From the NCBI GenBank assembly GCA_019239425.1, contig JAFAZX010000057.1, positions 39,132 to 103,131 on the forward strand: a stretch of 64,000 nt of DNA, read 5' to 3'. This document shows positions 19,191 through 30,486 of the stretch, piece by piece (position 1 is the first letter of the stretch; the number at the start of each line of letters is the position of its first letter). The translations under genes and the position numbers were made by a program. Origin of the DNA: Acidobacteriota bacterium. GTDB lineage: Bacteria > Acidobacteriota > Blastocatellia > Pyrinomonadales > Pyrinomonadaceae. The notes beneath the pieces are model-generated. The model saw only the letters and a list, made by a program, of their open reading frames with translations, did no database searches and was not told the origin of the DNA.

Positions 19191-21794
19191 ATGGCACTGG
19201 CTTCCGGCACCCGTCTAGGGTCTTACGAGATCGTCGCCCCGCTCGGCGCGGGGGGGATGGGCGAGGTCTACCGCGCCCTGGACGTGAGGCTCAAGCGCGA
19301 GGTGGCCGTGAAGATCATCCCGGTCTCGGAGGTCGACGAGGCGGGCCGCCTCGCGCGCTTCGAGCAGGAGGCGCGCGCCGCCGCCGTACTCAACCACCCG
19401 AACGTCATGGCCGTCTACGACGTGGGCACCTACGAGGGCCGCCCTTACGTCGTCTCGGAGTTGCTGGAGGGCGAGACGTTGCGCGGGCGTATGGCCGGCC
19501 AGCCCATCCCGCCGCGCAAGGCGGTCGCGTACGCGCTGCACGTCGCGCGCGGCCTGGCCGCGGCGCACGACCGCGGCATCGTCCACCGCGACCTGAAGCC
19601 CGAGAACGTCTTCATCACCAGGGACGGCAGCGCGAAAATTCTCGACTTCGGTCTGGTCAAGCTGACGCAGCCGGCGGAGGGCGTCGAGGCCGCGAACGGG
19701 CTCTCGACCCTCACGCTCAACACGCAGCCCGGCGTCGTGGTGGGCACCGTCGGCTACATGTCGCCCGAGCAGGTGCGCTCGCTGCCGGTCGACCACCGTT
19801 CGGACATCTTCTCCTTCGGGGTCATCCTCTACGAGATGCTCTGGGGCGAGCGCGCCTTCCGCCGCGACTCCTCCGTCGAGACGCTCAACGCGATCCTGCA
19901 CGACACGCCGAGCGGGCTGCTGGGCGCCGACTCGAAGGTGTCGCCCGGACTCGAACACATCGTGGGTCGCTGCCTGGAGAAGGAGCCTGACGCGCGCTTC
20001 CAGTCCACGCGCGACCTCGTCTTCAGCCTCGAAGAGATGTCGGAGCATTCGGGCTCGGGGCGGACGAACGTGTTGCCGCCCCCCGCCCCGAGCAGGCGGA
20101 GGCTGTGGGCGGCGCTCGGCCTCGCGGCGCTCGTCGCGGCGCTCTGCGTCGGCGGCTTCGCGCTCGGGCGCTTGACGGCGCGCCACTCGCCGCCCGAGTA
20201 CCGGCAACTGACTTTCAGGCGCGGGCTGGTAGACGACGCGCGGTTCTCGCCCGACGGGCAGATGGTCTACTACAGCGCGGCGTGGGACGGGCGGCCGAGC
20301 CAGCTCTACTTCACGCGGCCGGGCTCGCCCGAGTCGAGTCCCGTCTCGCTGCCGGAGTCGGCGCGGCTGCTCTCGGTCTCTTCGACGGGTCAGCTCGCGG
20401 TGCTGCTCGCCCACGGCGGGACATACAGCGGCATGCTGGCGCAGATGCCCCTGACGGGCGGCACGCCGCGCGAGCTTTACGACAACGTCCAGTGGGCCGA
20501 CTGGTCGCCGGACGGGACGCAGCTCGCCGCCGTGCGCGGCCTCGAACGGAAGACGCGCCTCGAGTACCCGCTGCGCAACGTGCTCTTCGAGACGGCCGGC
20601 TCCGTCATCTGCCCGCGCGTCTCGCCGCGCGGCGACGCGGTCGCCTTCATCCACCAGCCGCTCTACGGCGACAACGGCGGCGCCGTCATGATCGTCGACC
20701 GCGCGGGCCAGGTGCGCAACCTCTCGCAGAGCTGGCCCGACGTGATCGGGCTCGCGTGGTCGCCGCGCGGCGACGAGGTCTGGTTCACGGCGTCGGAGCG
20801 CGGGGCCAACCGCGCCATCTACGCCGCGGACATGTCGGGCCGCGTGCGCCTCGTCGAGCGCCTTCCCAGCAGGCTCACGCTGACCGACATCGCGCCCGAC
20901 GGCCGCGTGCTCTTCACGCGCACGGGCTACGAGTGCGGGATGATGTGCCGCGCGCCGGGCTCGGCCGAGGAACGCAACCTCTACTGGCTCGACGGCTCCA
21001 TCGCCACAGACCTTTCGGACGACGGCAAGACGCTGCTCTTCGTCGAGGCGCGCGAGGGCGCGTCGAAAGACTACGCCGCGTACCTGCGCGGCACGGACGG
21101 CGCGCCCGCGGTGCTGTTGGGCGAAGGGTTCGCCACCGACCTCTCGCCGGACGGCAAGTGGGTGCTCGCGATCCCGGCCGCCCCGGTCGGCGTGCCCGCG
21201 CAGATCGACCTGCTGCCGACGGGCGTCGGCGAGCGCAGGCGGCTGACGAACGACTCCATCAACCACCTCCACGACTTCGAGTCCTACGTCAACCTCATCG
21301 GGGCGCGCTGGTTCCCCGACGGGCGGCGCATCCTCTTCACGGGCGAGGAGCAGGGGCACGGCCCGCGCTGCTACGTTCAGAGCCTGGACGGCGGCCCCGC
21401 GCGCGCCATCACGCCGGACGGCGTCTACTGCGTCCTGCTCTCGCCCGACGGCAAGTTCGCCGTCGGCGTCGGCCTCGACCAGAAGGGGCAGCTCTACCCC
21501 GTGGACGGCGGCCCGCCCGCCGCGGTCACGGGGCTCGAGCCGGGCGACGTCCCGACCCAGTGGGGTGTCGACGGCAACTCGCTCTACGTGCAGAGGTCGG
21601 TCGGCGGCGTCAACCGCGTCTACAAGCTCGACACGGCGACGGGGCGGAAGGTGCTCTGGAGGGAGTTCGCGCCCGCGGACGCGACCGGGATGATCTACTT
21701 CAACCCGCCCTTCGTCACGCCCGACGGCAGGTCGTACGCCTACTCTTACGCGCGCGGGCAGAACGATCTATATCTTGTCGCCGGGCTGGAGTGA
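19191..21794 (+). CDS. Ser/Thr protein kinase with C-terminal TolB/WD40-like beta-propeller
   Basis: ATG 19191 (MALASGTRLGSYEIV) starts right at the kinase domain; a GTG at 19155 would add 12 residues. The kinase domain (residues 7-280) has the glycine loop GAGGMGEV, VAVKI with the catalytic Lys, HRDLKPEN and DFGLVK, so it should be active. One membrane helix (about 301-327) follows. The outer part (about 335-867) is made of repeated ARFSPDG / DWSPDG / DLSPDGKW blades of a TolB-like propeller, a likely ligand sensor. This is the common Acidobacterial kinase-propeller receptor. It is divergent from the NRPS and convergent with the sigma-54 regulator, with only 10 bases between stops. Confidence 0.92.
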   Translation: MALASGTRLGSYEIVAPLGAGGMGEVYRALDVRLKREVAVKIIPVSEVDEAGRLARFEQEARAAAVLNHPNVMAVYDVGTYEGRPYVVSELLEGETLRGRMAGQPIPPRKAVAYALHVARGLAAAHDRGIVHRDLKPENVFITRDGSAKILDFGLVKLTQPAEGVEAANGLSTLTLNTQPGVVVGTVGYMSPEQVRSLPVDHRSDIFSFGVILYEMLWGERAFRRDSSVETLNAILHDTPSGLLGADSKVSPGLEHIVGRCLEKEPDARFQSTRDLVFSLEEMSEHSGSGRTNVLPPPAPSRRRLWAALGLAALVAALCVGGFALGRLTARHSPPEYRQLTFRRGLVDDARFSPDGQMVYYSAAWDGRPSQLYFTRPGSPESSPVSLPESARLLSVSSTGQLAVLLAHGGTYSGMLAQMPLTGGTPRELYDNVQWADWSPDGTQLAAVRGLERKTRLEYPLRNVLFETAGSVICPRVSPRGDAVAFIHQPLYGDNGGAVMIVDRAGQVRNLSQSWPDVIGLAWSPRGDEVWFTASERGANRAIYAADMSGRVRLVERLPSRLTLTDIAPDGRVLFTRTGYECGMMCRAPGSAEERNLYWLDGSIATDLSDDGKTLLFVEAREGASKDYAAYLRGTDGAPAVLLGEGFATDLSPDGKWVLAIPAAPVGVPAQIDLLPTGVGERRRLTNDSINHLHDFESYVNLIGARWFPDGRRILFTGEEQGHGPRCYVQSLDGGPARAITPDGVYCVLLSPDGKFAVGVGLDQKGQLYPVDGGPPAAVTGLEPGDVPTQWGVDGNSLYVQRSVGGVNRVYKLDTATGRKVLWREFAPADATGMIYFNPPFVTPDGRSYAYSYARGQNDLYLVAGLE

Positions 21795-21804
21795 GCGCGG
21801 CCTT

Positions 21805-23676
<1,872 letters not shown>

Positions 23677-23767
23677 GAGGTTTACCGTCGCGGACTGAAG
23701 TTCGTGCGTCGTACGCGCGTAAGCATAAGTTAGAGTCCGCCCACCATCAACCGCCGCCGCACCCCGC

Positions 23768-23809
23768 CCGCTATCAGGATGGATAGCGCGCTATCCATCC
23801 TGATAGCGG
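23768..23809. promoter_or_regulatory. Perfect 42-bp palindrome upstream of the sigma-54 regulator
   Basis: Each 21-base arm begins CCGCTATCAGGATGGATAG, and the two arms are exact reverse complements with no spacer. Each arm also holds a smaller CTATC...GATAG inverted repeat, so a branched cruciform is possible. It lacks a T-run and so is not an ordinary terminator. Position (92 bases before the regulator start) suggests an operator for a large dimer or tetramer, perhaps the enhancer-binding protein itself. The rest of 23677-24078 shows no gene I can support. Confidence 0.6.
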
Positions 23810-24078
23810 AAGCCGCCCACACGCCCCACGCTCGAACGCGCCGCCCGCCCGATTAATCCATAAAAACGGGGCCGCGAACGCCGCCCGACGTTGACGCCGC
23901 GGCTGGCACGCGAATGGCTCATGTCTCAAGCGCACGGGCATCTCCCCGAGCCGACACGACAAAGTGTGTAGACGCTCTGCCCAAACCCCAGCGCCCCTAC
24001 GCTTCCCCCGGCTCACTCGGCGGGGAAGTCCCTCCGCACCGCGCGCCGCGGCTCCCCTTCAGCCGACGCGCAGGGCAC

Positions 24079-24114
24079 AGAGTCCCCGCGGCACCGACAA
24101 GCCGCGGGGACTCT
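24079..24114 (-). terminator. Strong hairpin downstream of the 24201 gene, no T-tract
   Basis: AGAGTCCCCGCGGC and GCCGCGGGGACTCT form a perfect 14-bp GC-rich stem with an 8-base loop, about 87 bases after the stop of the minus-strand gene at 24201. No run of T follows in either direction, so it may end transcription weakly or protect the 3' end of the mRNA. Confidence 0.45.
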
Positions 24115-24200
24115 CCCTCCTCTCACCCCGACGTACGACGACCCAAGACCGACGAGGAGCAGAAGACCGGCCGTAGAGGGAGACCGCCCGGCACGGCATC

Positions 24201-24809
24201 TCACTTCATGGTGTCGAGGAGCGCGGCGAGGGATTTTTTTTGATAGTCGTTCAGCTTGAAAGTGTACTTGCCGCGTTTTGTATTCAGGCGCAGTTCGACC
24301 TTCCTGGCCTGGACGAGGCGCTCGACGATTTCCAGGGGGACTGTGGCGGAGACGTGTTGCGGGTTGGCGTTGTGGCCGTTCACTTCGACGCAGCACAACT
24401 CCCTGAGCGTTGTTTCTCCCTCCTGGAGTACCGCGCCGTCCGCCGTCAGGGAGAAGCTCGGGGCGGTCTTGTACTTGTCGAGAGGCATGAAGACGAACGC
24501 CACCGCCTGCGGCCGCGAAGGGGTTCGGGTCGGGTACGTATACGCGACGCTGTGCAGACTCACGTCCGGCGGGGGGTGGGTTGAGGACGGCACGAGCCTC
24601 CCCCGAAACTCGTCGCTCTGCGGGTCGATGAGAAGGGCGGAGGTCGTCGTCTCATTCTTCTCCGGGTCGAAGATTCTGGTGACCAGCGGCCGCTTCGAGA
24701 CGACCTCATAGTTTTGAGCGGCGACGAGAAACCCGCCGGTGCCCAAACAGAGGAGCAGCGTCAGACACGCGAGTACGTGACGCACAGGTGTTTGGATTAA
24801 AAGACTCAT
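24201..24809 (-). CDS. Exported protein of unknown function (202 aa)
   Basis: ATG 24809 follows GAGGTTCGGGC. Residues 10-32 form a signal peptide (HVLACLTLLLCLGTGGFLVAAQ) with cleavage likely after VAA. The mature part is a single small domain with beta-like stretches (AVAFVFMPLDKYKTAPSFSLTADG, LRELCCVEVNG, KVELRLNTKRGKYTFKL) and a C-terminal helix (LNDYQKKSLAALLDTMK). This layout is like immunoglobulin-type or lipid-binding exported domains of Acidobacteria, but I cannot name the family. It is probably periplasmic. Confidence 0.75.
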   Translation of the reverse strand: MSLLIQTPVRHVLACLTLLLCLGTGGFLVAAQNYEVVSKRPLVTRIFDPEKNETTTSALLIDPQSDEFRGRLVPSSTHPPPDVSLHSVAYTYPTRTPSRPQAVAFVFMPLDKYKTAPSFSLTADGAVLQEGETTLRELCCVEVNGHNANPQHVSATVPLEIVERLVQARKVELRLNTKRGKYTFKLNDYQKKSLAALLDTMK

Positions 24810-25014
24810 GCCCGAACCTCGTTACATGAAAGCCGTCGTGTCGGCGGCCGGGTGAGGCCGCTGTCAGGTTGCGTCGCGCAGGAGCCGGGACAGGGCCGAT
24901 ACGTCGGGGGCGACTTCGCGCGCCGCGGCCATCGCGCTCTCGGCGTCGGCCAGTGCCCGCCCTTCCAGACTGGCCCTGATCGGGGCGTCGCGTGCGGGCC
25001 GTCGTCGGGCGCGG

Positions 25015-25467
25015 CTACTGATTCAAGGTCTCTTCCATCACGCCGACGGCTTCGGCCACGCTGATCGTGTAGACGCCCGCCTTCCCCGCGTCGAACGCCT
25101 CGCGCCAAAGCCCGTAGCCCTCCTCGAAGTCGGGCAGCTCGGCCTTCTCCTTCACCAACTTCAACGCACTCTTGTTTATCGCCTCCTCCGCGAAGGGGAG
25201 GTGGCTCGCCCCTTCGATGAAGTCGCCGTTCGGCTTCTTCAGCCTCAGACCGCGGAGGGCGATGTGGACGATGTTACCCAGCTTCGGGTGGTTCTCGACT
25301 TTGAGGACGACGAACGTGGAGTCCTTCTCGTCGGGGCGCGTCTTGTAGCTCCAGACCTGCCCGACCTTGTACTTCGATTCGGTCGTATCTTTCAGCATGG
25401 ACTCCTGCGCGTAGGCCGCGACGGCCAGCAACGTTGCGAGGCATAGGGCCGCGGACGTTCTCTTCAT
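25015..25467 (-). CDS. Exported protein of unknown function (150 aa)
   Basis: ATG 25467 has GAGGTG seven bases upstream. A clear signal peptide (MKRTSAALCLATLLAVAAYA) precedes a short mature domain starting with YKVGQVWSYKTRPDEKDSTF, a pattern seen in small exported proteins that begin with a beta hairpin. The C-terminal half is helical (AINKSALKLVKEKAELPDFEEGY). No catalytic residues are apparent. The 200 bases after it (24810-25014) hold no convincing gene, only a start-less open tail ending at 24865. Confidence 0.75.
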   Translation of the reverse strand: MKRTSAALCLATLLAVAAYAQESMLKDTTESKYKVGQVWSYKTRPDEKDSTFVVLKVENHPKLGNIVHIALRGLRLKKPNGDFIEGASHLPFAEEAINKSALKLVKEKAELPDFEEGYGLWREAFDAGKAGVYTISVAEAVGVMEETLNQ

Positions 25468-25525
25468 TGGTCAACACCTCTCCGAAAATTTGCGGCTCGT
25501 CACGCCGCGAGTCACGCGCCGCCGC

Positions 25526-26125
25526 TCACCTGCTCAAACTTAATGACCACGCGATAAAACACCCGGCGATCACCAACAGCACGATGACCCTCGCCCTGCT
25601 CCGGACGCCGGCCGCCCCACAGTATACTCCCCGCGCCACGTAGAGCGTCGGCGCCAGGACTCCCATCTCGATTAACAGGTTCCGGTAGAAGTAGTAGTTC
25701 GAGAGCCGGACTCCGCCCGCGCTCGGGAGGATGCCAAAGGGGGAGGTGAAGGCGGCCCCGCCGAACGGCCAGAGCAGCGGCAGGGGCGTCACGCCCACTA
25801 AGAAATCTAAGACCAGGTGCGACAGCCCGGCCAGCGCCGCGCAGGCGCTCAAGGTCTTGAGTCGCGGGCGGCAGCGGCCCGTCAGGTAGAGCGCGGCGAC
25901 GGTGCAGAGCGGCAGGGCGAGGCTGAAGGCGACCGAGTGCGTGATCCTGAGCCCGTTGTGCGCCCGCGAGTTGAGGGCCGGGATGAGGTAATCGATGTCG
26001 GGCGCGGAGGCGAGCACTATCAACCACCCGGCCCAGACGAACTTCCGTGTCGCAGGCCCCCTGCCATCTTGCGTGGCGGAAGCGAGCGCGTAAGCGGCGA
26101 GGCTGTGGCCGAAGAACGAAGACAT
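25526..26125 (-). CDS. YdjM-like (DUF457) membrane-bound metal-dependent hydrolase
   Basis: MSSFFGHSLAAYALAS has the conserved early His of this family, SAPDIDYLIP carries the Asp pair, and RITHSVAFS and SHLVLDFLVG supply further His/Asp residues that would bind metal. Four or five hydrophobic helices make it an inner-membrane protein of 199 aa, the usual length. E. coli YdjM is LexA-regulated, but no LexA box is seen here. The biochemical role of the family is unproven. It stands alone on the minus strand. Confidence 0.8.
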   Translation of the reverse strand: MSSFFGHSLAAYALASATQDGRGPATRKFVWAGWLIVLASAPDIDYLIPALNSRAHNGLRITHSVAFSLALPLCTVAALYLTGRCRPRLKTLSACAALAGLSHLVLDFLVGVTPLPLLWPFGGAAFTSPFGILPSAGGVRLSNYYFYRNLLIEMGVLAPTLYVARGVYCGAAGVRSRARVIVLLVIAGCFIAWSLSLSR

Positions 26126-26208
26126 GATGACGCTTTAGCTCAAAGGCGGTCTCACGCCCGGCAACATCTCCGAAGGTACATGACAGGCGGCGGGTCTCGG
26201 CGTTCCGA

Positions 26209-26766
26209 TCATCTGCGGGCCGTCCGCTTGAGATGGAACCGGTCATTTCTCCACGTCAGTGTGTAGAACTTGCGCCCTTTGTCGTCCAACACCCTGACGT
26301 CCCTTCCCCGCCGCGGGAGCATGTAGCCGTGCTTCTTGTTGTACGGCACGGGGAGCAACTCCTTCGTCACGTCGCGCCACCTCCCGCCCTCGTAACTCAG
26401 CAGGAGGAACGTGTAATCGTCATCGTCGAAGTTGTCGCTGACGCCGTTGCTGTAGGCGACGATGTACCTGCCGTTATTCTTCCTGAAGATGGCGAACTCG
26501 AACCCGGTCGGGTTGTCGGAGGCGTCGTACGAGATGTACCCGTTCTCGATGTCGACGACCACGCCCCTGTGTTCGCCGCGCAGCATCTCCTCGCGGAAGC
26601 GGAGGTCGTAGCCCAACATGTAGCGTTCGGGAACCAGGAGGAAAAAATCCGCGACCGTCTTCGGCTCGGGGGCTTGCGCCGCGGCCGTCCCGAACCCCGA
26701 GGCGAAGGCGACCGCCAACGCACACAGGACGCGGAGGGTGGGGCTGGCGCGTCGGTTCTGAATCAC
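26209..26766 (-). CDS. Exported protein of unknown function (185 aa)
   Basis: GTG 26766 is preferred: AGGAGAG lies at ideal spacing and the product then begins with a textbook signal peptide (TLRVLCALAVAFASGFGTAAAQA). ATGs further upstream (26832, 26877) would add a basic non-secretory leader. The mature protein has VADFFLLVPERYMLGYDLRFREE and a run of acidic residues in SDNFDDDDYTFLLLSYEGG, followed by a basic C-terminus. This looks like a small beta-rich periplasmic domain. I do not recognise the family. Confidence 0.75.
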   Translation of the reverse strand: MIQNRRASPTLRVLCALAVAFASGFGTAAAQAPEPKTVADFFLLVPERYMLGYDLRFREEMLRGEHRGVVVDIENGYISYDASDNPTGFEFAIFRKNNGRYIVAYSNGVSDNFDDDDYTFLLLSYEGGRWRDVTKELLPVPYNKKHGYMLPRRGRDVRVLDDKGRKFYTLTWRNDRFHLKRTARR

Positions 26767-27022
26767 CTGGTCTCTCCTGACGCGGCAGCGCCCACTGCCG
26801 TACCTCCGGGTCTTCTTCGGCGACACGCTCATCCCTCCAACTCCGGCTCGCCGGAAGGGCCTTCCGCCCACGCGCAATACCGCCGCGCGATCCCCGCGAA
26901 CGCCTCGACGTCCGGGTTGAGTTTGGGGTCGCTGGCCGTAGATTCGTCAGAGTTCAGGTCGGCCGTAGGGCGCATCGTGAGGAGAGCATAGCACGCCGAG
27001 TCGGCAGCTTACGGGGCTGCTA

Positions 27023-27919
27023 TTAAAAGTCCCATGCGAGCGTCATCCCGTAGGTACGCGTGCCCCGGCTGTACTGCGGAGCTACGAAGGGAAGAAGCCT
27101 CGACCGCGTGTGCTGTGCCGTCTGCCCGTCGCCTGAGTCGAGACTCTGGTCGTGGTGCGTGCGGTAGACGTAGCGCCCGACGCCGTAGCCGATGGCGCTC
27201 CCGACCAGCACGTCGCCGAGGAAGTGATTGCGGCCCGTGAAGCGCGAGATGCTGACCGCCGTGGCGAGCCCGTAAGCGCCCACCTGCACGAGGCGATGGT
27301 TTCTGTATTCGTTGGCGACGACCGTGGCGAGCGCCCACGCGCCGGTCGCGTGTCCCGACGGGAATGAATGCCCCCCGTCGAAGAACTCGCCCTGCCCTTC
27401 GTCGTGGCCGGGGCGTTGCCTTTGCGAAACGTTCTTCAGCACGGAGAAGACCACCCCGCCGTCGATGAGCGCCTCGGCCCCGAGGAGGCCCGTTTCGCGC
27501 GCGCGCGCGTTCCCCGTCGCACGACCGGCCAGGTAGAAGGCGGCGGCGACACCCGCCGTGCCGTAAGTGCTGCCCGCGAGGCTTACGTCCCTACTGACCG
27601 AGGCGCGAGTTCGGTTGCTGCCGAACTCGCCCGTCTCCTGATCGGTGGCGAGCAAGGCGGCCATCGAGAGGCCGAGCGGGACGGCCCACTTCGCGTCATC
27701 CCGGCCCAGGTGAAACGGCGATGTCCAGATCGCCCCCTGGTCTCGCACGATGTTTTTGAAGAAGCGTTTTTCAAGGGAAGGCGTGGGCGACGCTTGCGGG
27801 GTGGGCGACGGGCTCGGCGACGGACTCTGTGCCGACGCGCCGGCCGCGCCGGCCAGTACCGCGGTGAGAAGAAGCAGGGCGCGAACCCCGCGCCCGAAAG
27901 TCTGCCGTCTACTACTCAT
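27023..27919 (-). CDS. PAP2-family membrane-associated phosphatase
   Basis: A signal segment (1-30) and a Pro/Ser-rich linker (SPSPSPSPTPQASPTPS) precede the PAP2 domain. The three phosphatase motifs are complete: KNVSQRQRP, HSFPSGHATGAW with the catalytic His, and SRFTGRNHFLGD. At 298 aa it matches secreted or outer-membrane-side acid phosphatases that act on lipid phosphates such as undecaprenyl pyrophosphate or phosphatidate. ATG 27919 follows GAGGGGGCTGAGTT. It is the last gene before the TonB receptor locus and is not obviously in an operon with it. Confidence 0.9.
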   Translation of the reverse strand: MSSRRQTFGRGVRALLLLTAVLAGAAGASAQSPSPSPSPTPQASPTPSLEKRFFKNIVRDQGAIWTSPFHLGRDDAKWAVPLGLSMAALLATDQETGEFGSNRTRASVSRDVSLAGSTYGTAGVAAAFYLAGRATGNARARETGLLGAEALIDGGVVFSVLKNVSQRQRPGHDEGQGEFFDGGHSFPSGHATGAWALATVVANEYRNHRLVQVGAYGLATAVSISRFTGRNHFLGDVLVGSAIGYGVGRYVYRTHHDQSLDSGDGQTAQHTRSRLLPFVAPQYSRGTRTYGMTLAWDF

Positions 27920-27997
27920 AACTCAGCCCCCTCGGAAGGTAGAGAACGTCACTCCGGCGTCATGCTTAGCCGGCAGCTACTTATAGCCCCGGCCCTT

Positions 27998-30407
27998 CTA
28001 AAACTCAAAATCGATTGAGAGCCGGACTTGCCGCGGCGGCGCGAAAGCCGTCGGCGCCGCGAACGTCGGCAGCGGCGTCGCGCCCGACCCGTAGAACGGA
28101 TTTATCGAGACGGCGTTGGGGTGATTCAGCAGGTTGAAAGATTCGACCACGAGGTCGAGCCTCCGCTTCTCCCCGAACGGAAAATACTTCAGCGCGCGCA
28201 GATCGACATTAAAGAAGCCCGGCGTGTGTAGGGCGTTGCGTCTTAAACCGAGCGGGCGCGACGCGAGGGGGTAGGCGCAGCCGTGCTCCTCGTCCGCGCC
28301 CGTGAGGGCATTAACGGGACGCCCGCTGCTCAGGGTCACGACGGGGGCAATCTCGACGTGACCTAAGATTGCTCCGATTAGACTCTCATATTCTTCACCC
28401 TTGTTCTTATCCTCCGCGTCGTCCCCGAAGGGCAGATCGAACAGCGCGCTGAGAACAAACCTCTGCCGCACGTCCGCCGCCCGTCGCCGCGAAGACCGTG
28501 ACGGCATCCGCGTCGGTGGCGACCTGCTCGACGGCTTGCGTGCCGTCCTTCTGAACCGCGCGGTTGAGGAAGGCGAGCGGCAGCCGGTCGTAGTAGAGAC
28601 CGAAGCCCCCACGCACGACCCACTCGTTCGACGGCGACCAGGCGAGACCGAGGCGCGGGCTGAAATTATTTTTGTCGGTGCGGAAAGGCGGGGGCAGGCG
28701 CTCCACGTCGTAGCGCGCTCCGAGGTTGAGCGTCAGGTGTGAGGTTGCCCGCCACTGGTCTTGCAGAAACCCGCCGAAGCTGGTCACGCCGAACCGCGTG
28801 CGCGAATCGCCGAAGGCTTGCCGCCAGAGCGCGGGACGCCCTCCTGCGAAATCGTCGAGCGTGCGGAAGATGAAGATGCCGCCGAAGCCGTCACGCGCGT
28901 CGTCATTAAGCGACACATGATTAACCGTCGCGCCGACCTTCCACTCGCTACGCCCGCGAGACAGGGAGATGTTGTCAACGAACTGCTCACGCGTCTCGTG
29001 CCGCGTCGTGTCGGCGTCGTAGGAGCGACCGAAACGAACAATGCCAACTATCTCGACGCCCGGCCCCTGAGTGTCGCCGGCGCGCGTGACGGCGCGGCGC
29101 GAACTGACCTGCGCTCGAAAGTCGTTGACGAGCCGGGCAGACAGAACGGAGATGGCCGAGCCGGTCAACTGATAGTCCTTCGTGTAGCTGCTGCCCCGCG
29201 CCGTCGGGTCACTCAGCGTGTCGGCGTTGAAGGCGTCAGCGCGAGCACGCGCGTTGGTGAAGGCGAAGCGGAAGTTCAGCGTGTGGCGCGAGCCGGCGAG
29301 GTAAGTCAGCTTGCCAGCCGCTTCCGTCTCGTCCGCCCCGACAGGGAAACGCCGCCTGGTCAGTGAACGCACCGGCAGGCGTTGTGCGAAGCCGGAGGCG
29401 AGCAAAGAGTTGACGCGTGTCACCGCGGCGCGGCTCGTCTCCGCCTCGTCCTCACCCGTCATGTGCTCCTGCTCTCCGGCGACGTAGAAGAAGAGCCGGT
29501 CACGCTCGATTGGGCCGCCGAGCGCGCCGCCCGGGCGGTAGCGGCGCAGGCGCAGGCGGCTCGCGGGCGGAGGGTCGCTGTAAGGCTCTCGCGCGTTGAA
29601 CCTTTCGTGCTGGAAGAAGGTAACCACGTCGCCGTGCCACTCGTTCTCGCCCGTCCTGGTGACGACATTTATAGCGCCGCCGCCGGCGCCGCCGAACTCC
29701 GCGGAGAGCCCGTTGTTGACGATCTGGAACTCGCGCACGATCTCCGGCGAGAGCGCCACGCGCGCCGCGCCCGTCGTCTCGTCCGTGTTGTCGAGGCCGT
29801 CAATCGAGATCGAGTTACTACGCGGGCGCAGGCCGCCGAAGGTGAAGCCGCTGTCGGCGAGCGGTGCGCCTGAAGACGCACCCGTGACGCCGCCCGTCTG
29901 GCGGTTTGAGGGCGCGACGCCCGGCGCGAGCAGCGTGAACTCAAGGTAGTTGCGGCTGTTGACCGGCAGTTCCTCGATGCGCTCCGGGTCAATCGAAATC
30001 GTCGAGGCGGTCTGCGTCGGGTCAATCGCCGCGGGGCGGTCTGTGACGGTGACCTCTGCGCTTACGCCGGCGGGTGAGAGCGTGATGTCGAGGGTCGTGG
30101 TGCTCCCGACGGCGAGCGTCACCTGCGGGTTGACGTAGGACGCGAAGCCCGCTCCTTCGGCGCGCACCTCATAAGTGCCGACGGGCAGCACGCCGATGCG
30201 GTAAGCGCCTTCGGCGTCGCTCGTCGCCTGCCTGGTTTGGTTTGTGGTGAGTTCCCGCAGGGTGACGACGACGTCCGGTATCGCCTGCCCCGCCGCGTCA
30301 CGTACCGAGCCGCCGATGGCGGCCGTCGCGGCCGAGCTTTGTCCGTAGACTGTGACCGTCGAAGCCGCACACAGGATGACGAGCCACAGAAATTTTCTGG
30401 AAGTCAA
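27998..30407 (-). pseudogene. Oar-like TonB-dependent receptor, frameshifted near its C-terminus
   Basis: From TTG 30407 (AGGAT upstream) the first frame encodes a signal peptide, a carboxypeptidase-regulatory-like domain (IGGSVRDAAGQAIPDVVVTL...YRIGVLPVGTYEVRAEG), a plug (RNYLEFTLLAPGV, SISIDGLDNTDETTG, INVVTRTGENEWHGD) and most of a barrel (NFSPRLGLAWSPSNEWVVRGGFGLYYDRL), then stops at 28407. The natural continuation lies in another frame from about 28475: DVRQRFVLSALFDLPFGDD through to RQVRLSIDFEF at 27998, ending in the Phe typical of outer-membrane barrels. One small indel in the GGGCGGCGGACG stretch would restore a receptor of about 820 aa. It may be a real inactivation or a sequencing slip. 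Two-component genes lie directly upstream. Confidence 0.8.
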
Positions 30408-30486
30408 TACGCCGATCCTGACGATGATTTTGGACGCGTTGCGACAGTGCCATAGAGAGGCGATTCCTGCAACAGAATCGTTCCCG

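Noticed and set aside
19215..21359. 714-residue open frame antisense to the kinase
   Set aside because: Shadow of the kinase and propeller; no recognisable features.
23904..23919. TGGCAC-N5-TGGCT resembling a sigma-54 promoter
   Set aside because: The -12 element is off consensus and no plus-strand gene lies downstream.
24865..25014. Open tail (LEGRALADAESAMAAAREV...) on the minus strand
   Set aside because: Looks coding-like but has no start codon and no clear homologue; too little to call a gene.
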